Shown here piece by piece: positions 63,804-64,000 of a DNA stretch of 64,000 bases. Origin of the DNA: Pseudomonas sp. 21 (GTDB lineage: Bacteria > Pseudomonadota > Gammaproteobacteria > Pseudomonadales > Pseudomonadaceae); the NCBI RefSeq assembly GCF_000955805.1, contig NZ_JYOA01000004.1, forward strand, positions 62,001 through 126,000, given 5' to 3'. Each line of letters starts with the position of its first letter. Positions within the stretch are counted from its first letter, which is position 1. Both the position numbers and the translations under genes were made by a program. Below the pieces are notes generated by a model. The model did not search any database. It was not told the DNA's origin and saw nothing but the letters and a program-made list of their open reading frames with translations.

Positions 63804-64000
63804 ATGCGTAGAGCTCTGTTATTCCTGATGGCCGTGCTGACCCTGCCGGCCCAGGCTTATGAGCTGGAACCGTTCGACGCCAGCTACACCGCCGACTGGA
63901 AGCAGATGCCCATCAGCGGCACCGCCTCCCGCAGCCTCAAGCAAGGCGACGGCGGCCGCTGGGAGCTGAATTTCAAGGCCTCCATGCTGCTGGCCAGCCT
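63804..64000 (+). CDS. DUF3108-family periplasmic protein (partial)
   Basis: Only the first 65 residues are in the window. They hold a signal peptide (RRALLFLMAVLTLPAQA) and the opening ELEPFDASYTADWKQMPISGTASRSL of the DUF3108 family. AGGAG lies 9 bases before the ATG. It lies 10 bp after purN and matches PA0943. The gene is cut by the window end. Confidence 0.8.
   Translation, partial: MRRALLFLMAVLTLPAQAYELEPFDASYTADWKQMPISGTASRSLKQGDGGRWELNFKASMLLAS

Overview
The window is chromosomal DNA of a fluorescent-type Pseudomonas close to, but not identical with, P. aeruginosa. The evidence is the high G+C content with strong third-position G/C bias, an OprD-family porin, the ybgC-tolQRAB-oprL-cpoB operon, pmpR beside ruvCAB, and long stretches in the gene order I recall from P. 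aeruginosa PAO1. PAO1 locus names below are from memory and serve as orientation only.

Layout. (1) Positions 1-10,121 follow the PAO1 PA3266-PA3271 block: the cold-shock gene capB, an LplT-PlsC lipid transporter/acyltransferase fusion, a TonB-dependent receptor with its AraC-type regulator, a GNAT acetyltransferase, and a large SSF-domain hybrid sensor kinase. (2) Positions 10,150-24,010 are a mosaic of accessory genes. They include a YdcZ transporter with a divergent LysR regulator and a MerR-associated operon (M24 peptidase, EphD-like hydrolase-SDR fusion, ferritin-like PF10118-type protein). They also include an FAD oxidoreductase, rmuC, a RES-Xre toxin-antitoxin pair, rcnB-like and FlxA-like genes, a GreA/B-like factor and an AhpD-like protein. 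This mosaic carries the paired REP-type palindromes and the least-understood DNA. (3) Positions 24,098-33,342 match PA1013.1-PA1004: tRNA-Ser, purC, a metallo-hydrolase, bamC, dapA, gcvR, bcp, a PerM-like permease, a tusA-like gene, bepA and nadA. (4) Positions 33,501-64,000 match PA0976.1-PA0943: tRNA-Lys, queC, queE, the tol-pal operon, ruvBAC, pmpR, aspS, a dps-like gene, a membrane-anchored cold-shock protein, slyX, a HIT gene, oprD, proS, and onwards to purM, purN and a truncated DUF3108 gene.

Two comparative points stand out. Only about 160 bp separate nadA from tRNA-Lys, where PAO1 carries pqsABCDE, phnAB, mvfR and the pyocin S5 region. So the quinolone-signal locus is absent here although its reported repressor PmpR is kept. 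Second, the 12.5-16.4 kb operon combines an Asp-nucleophile alpha/beta hydrolase fused to a short-chain dehydrogenase, an intact five-ligand M24 enzyme, and a protein with a full diiron-carboxylate ligand pattern. It is the best candidate for a poorly described system.

Functionally, most of the window is housekeeping: envelope integrity (tol-pal, bamC, bepA), purine synthesis (purC, purM, purN), queuosine and NAD synthesis, recombination (ruvABC, rmuC), tRNA charging (aspS, proS) and replication control (hda). No prophage, CRISPR array, insertion sequence or rRNA was seen.
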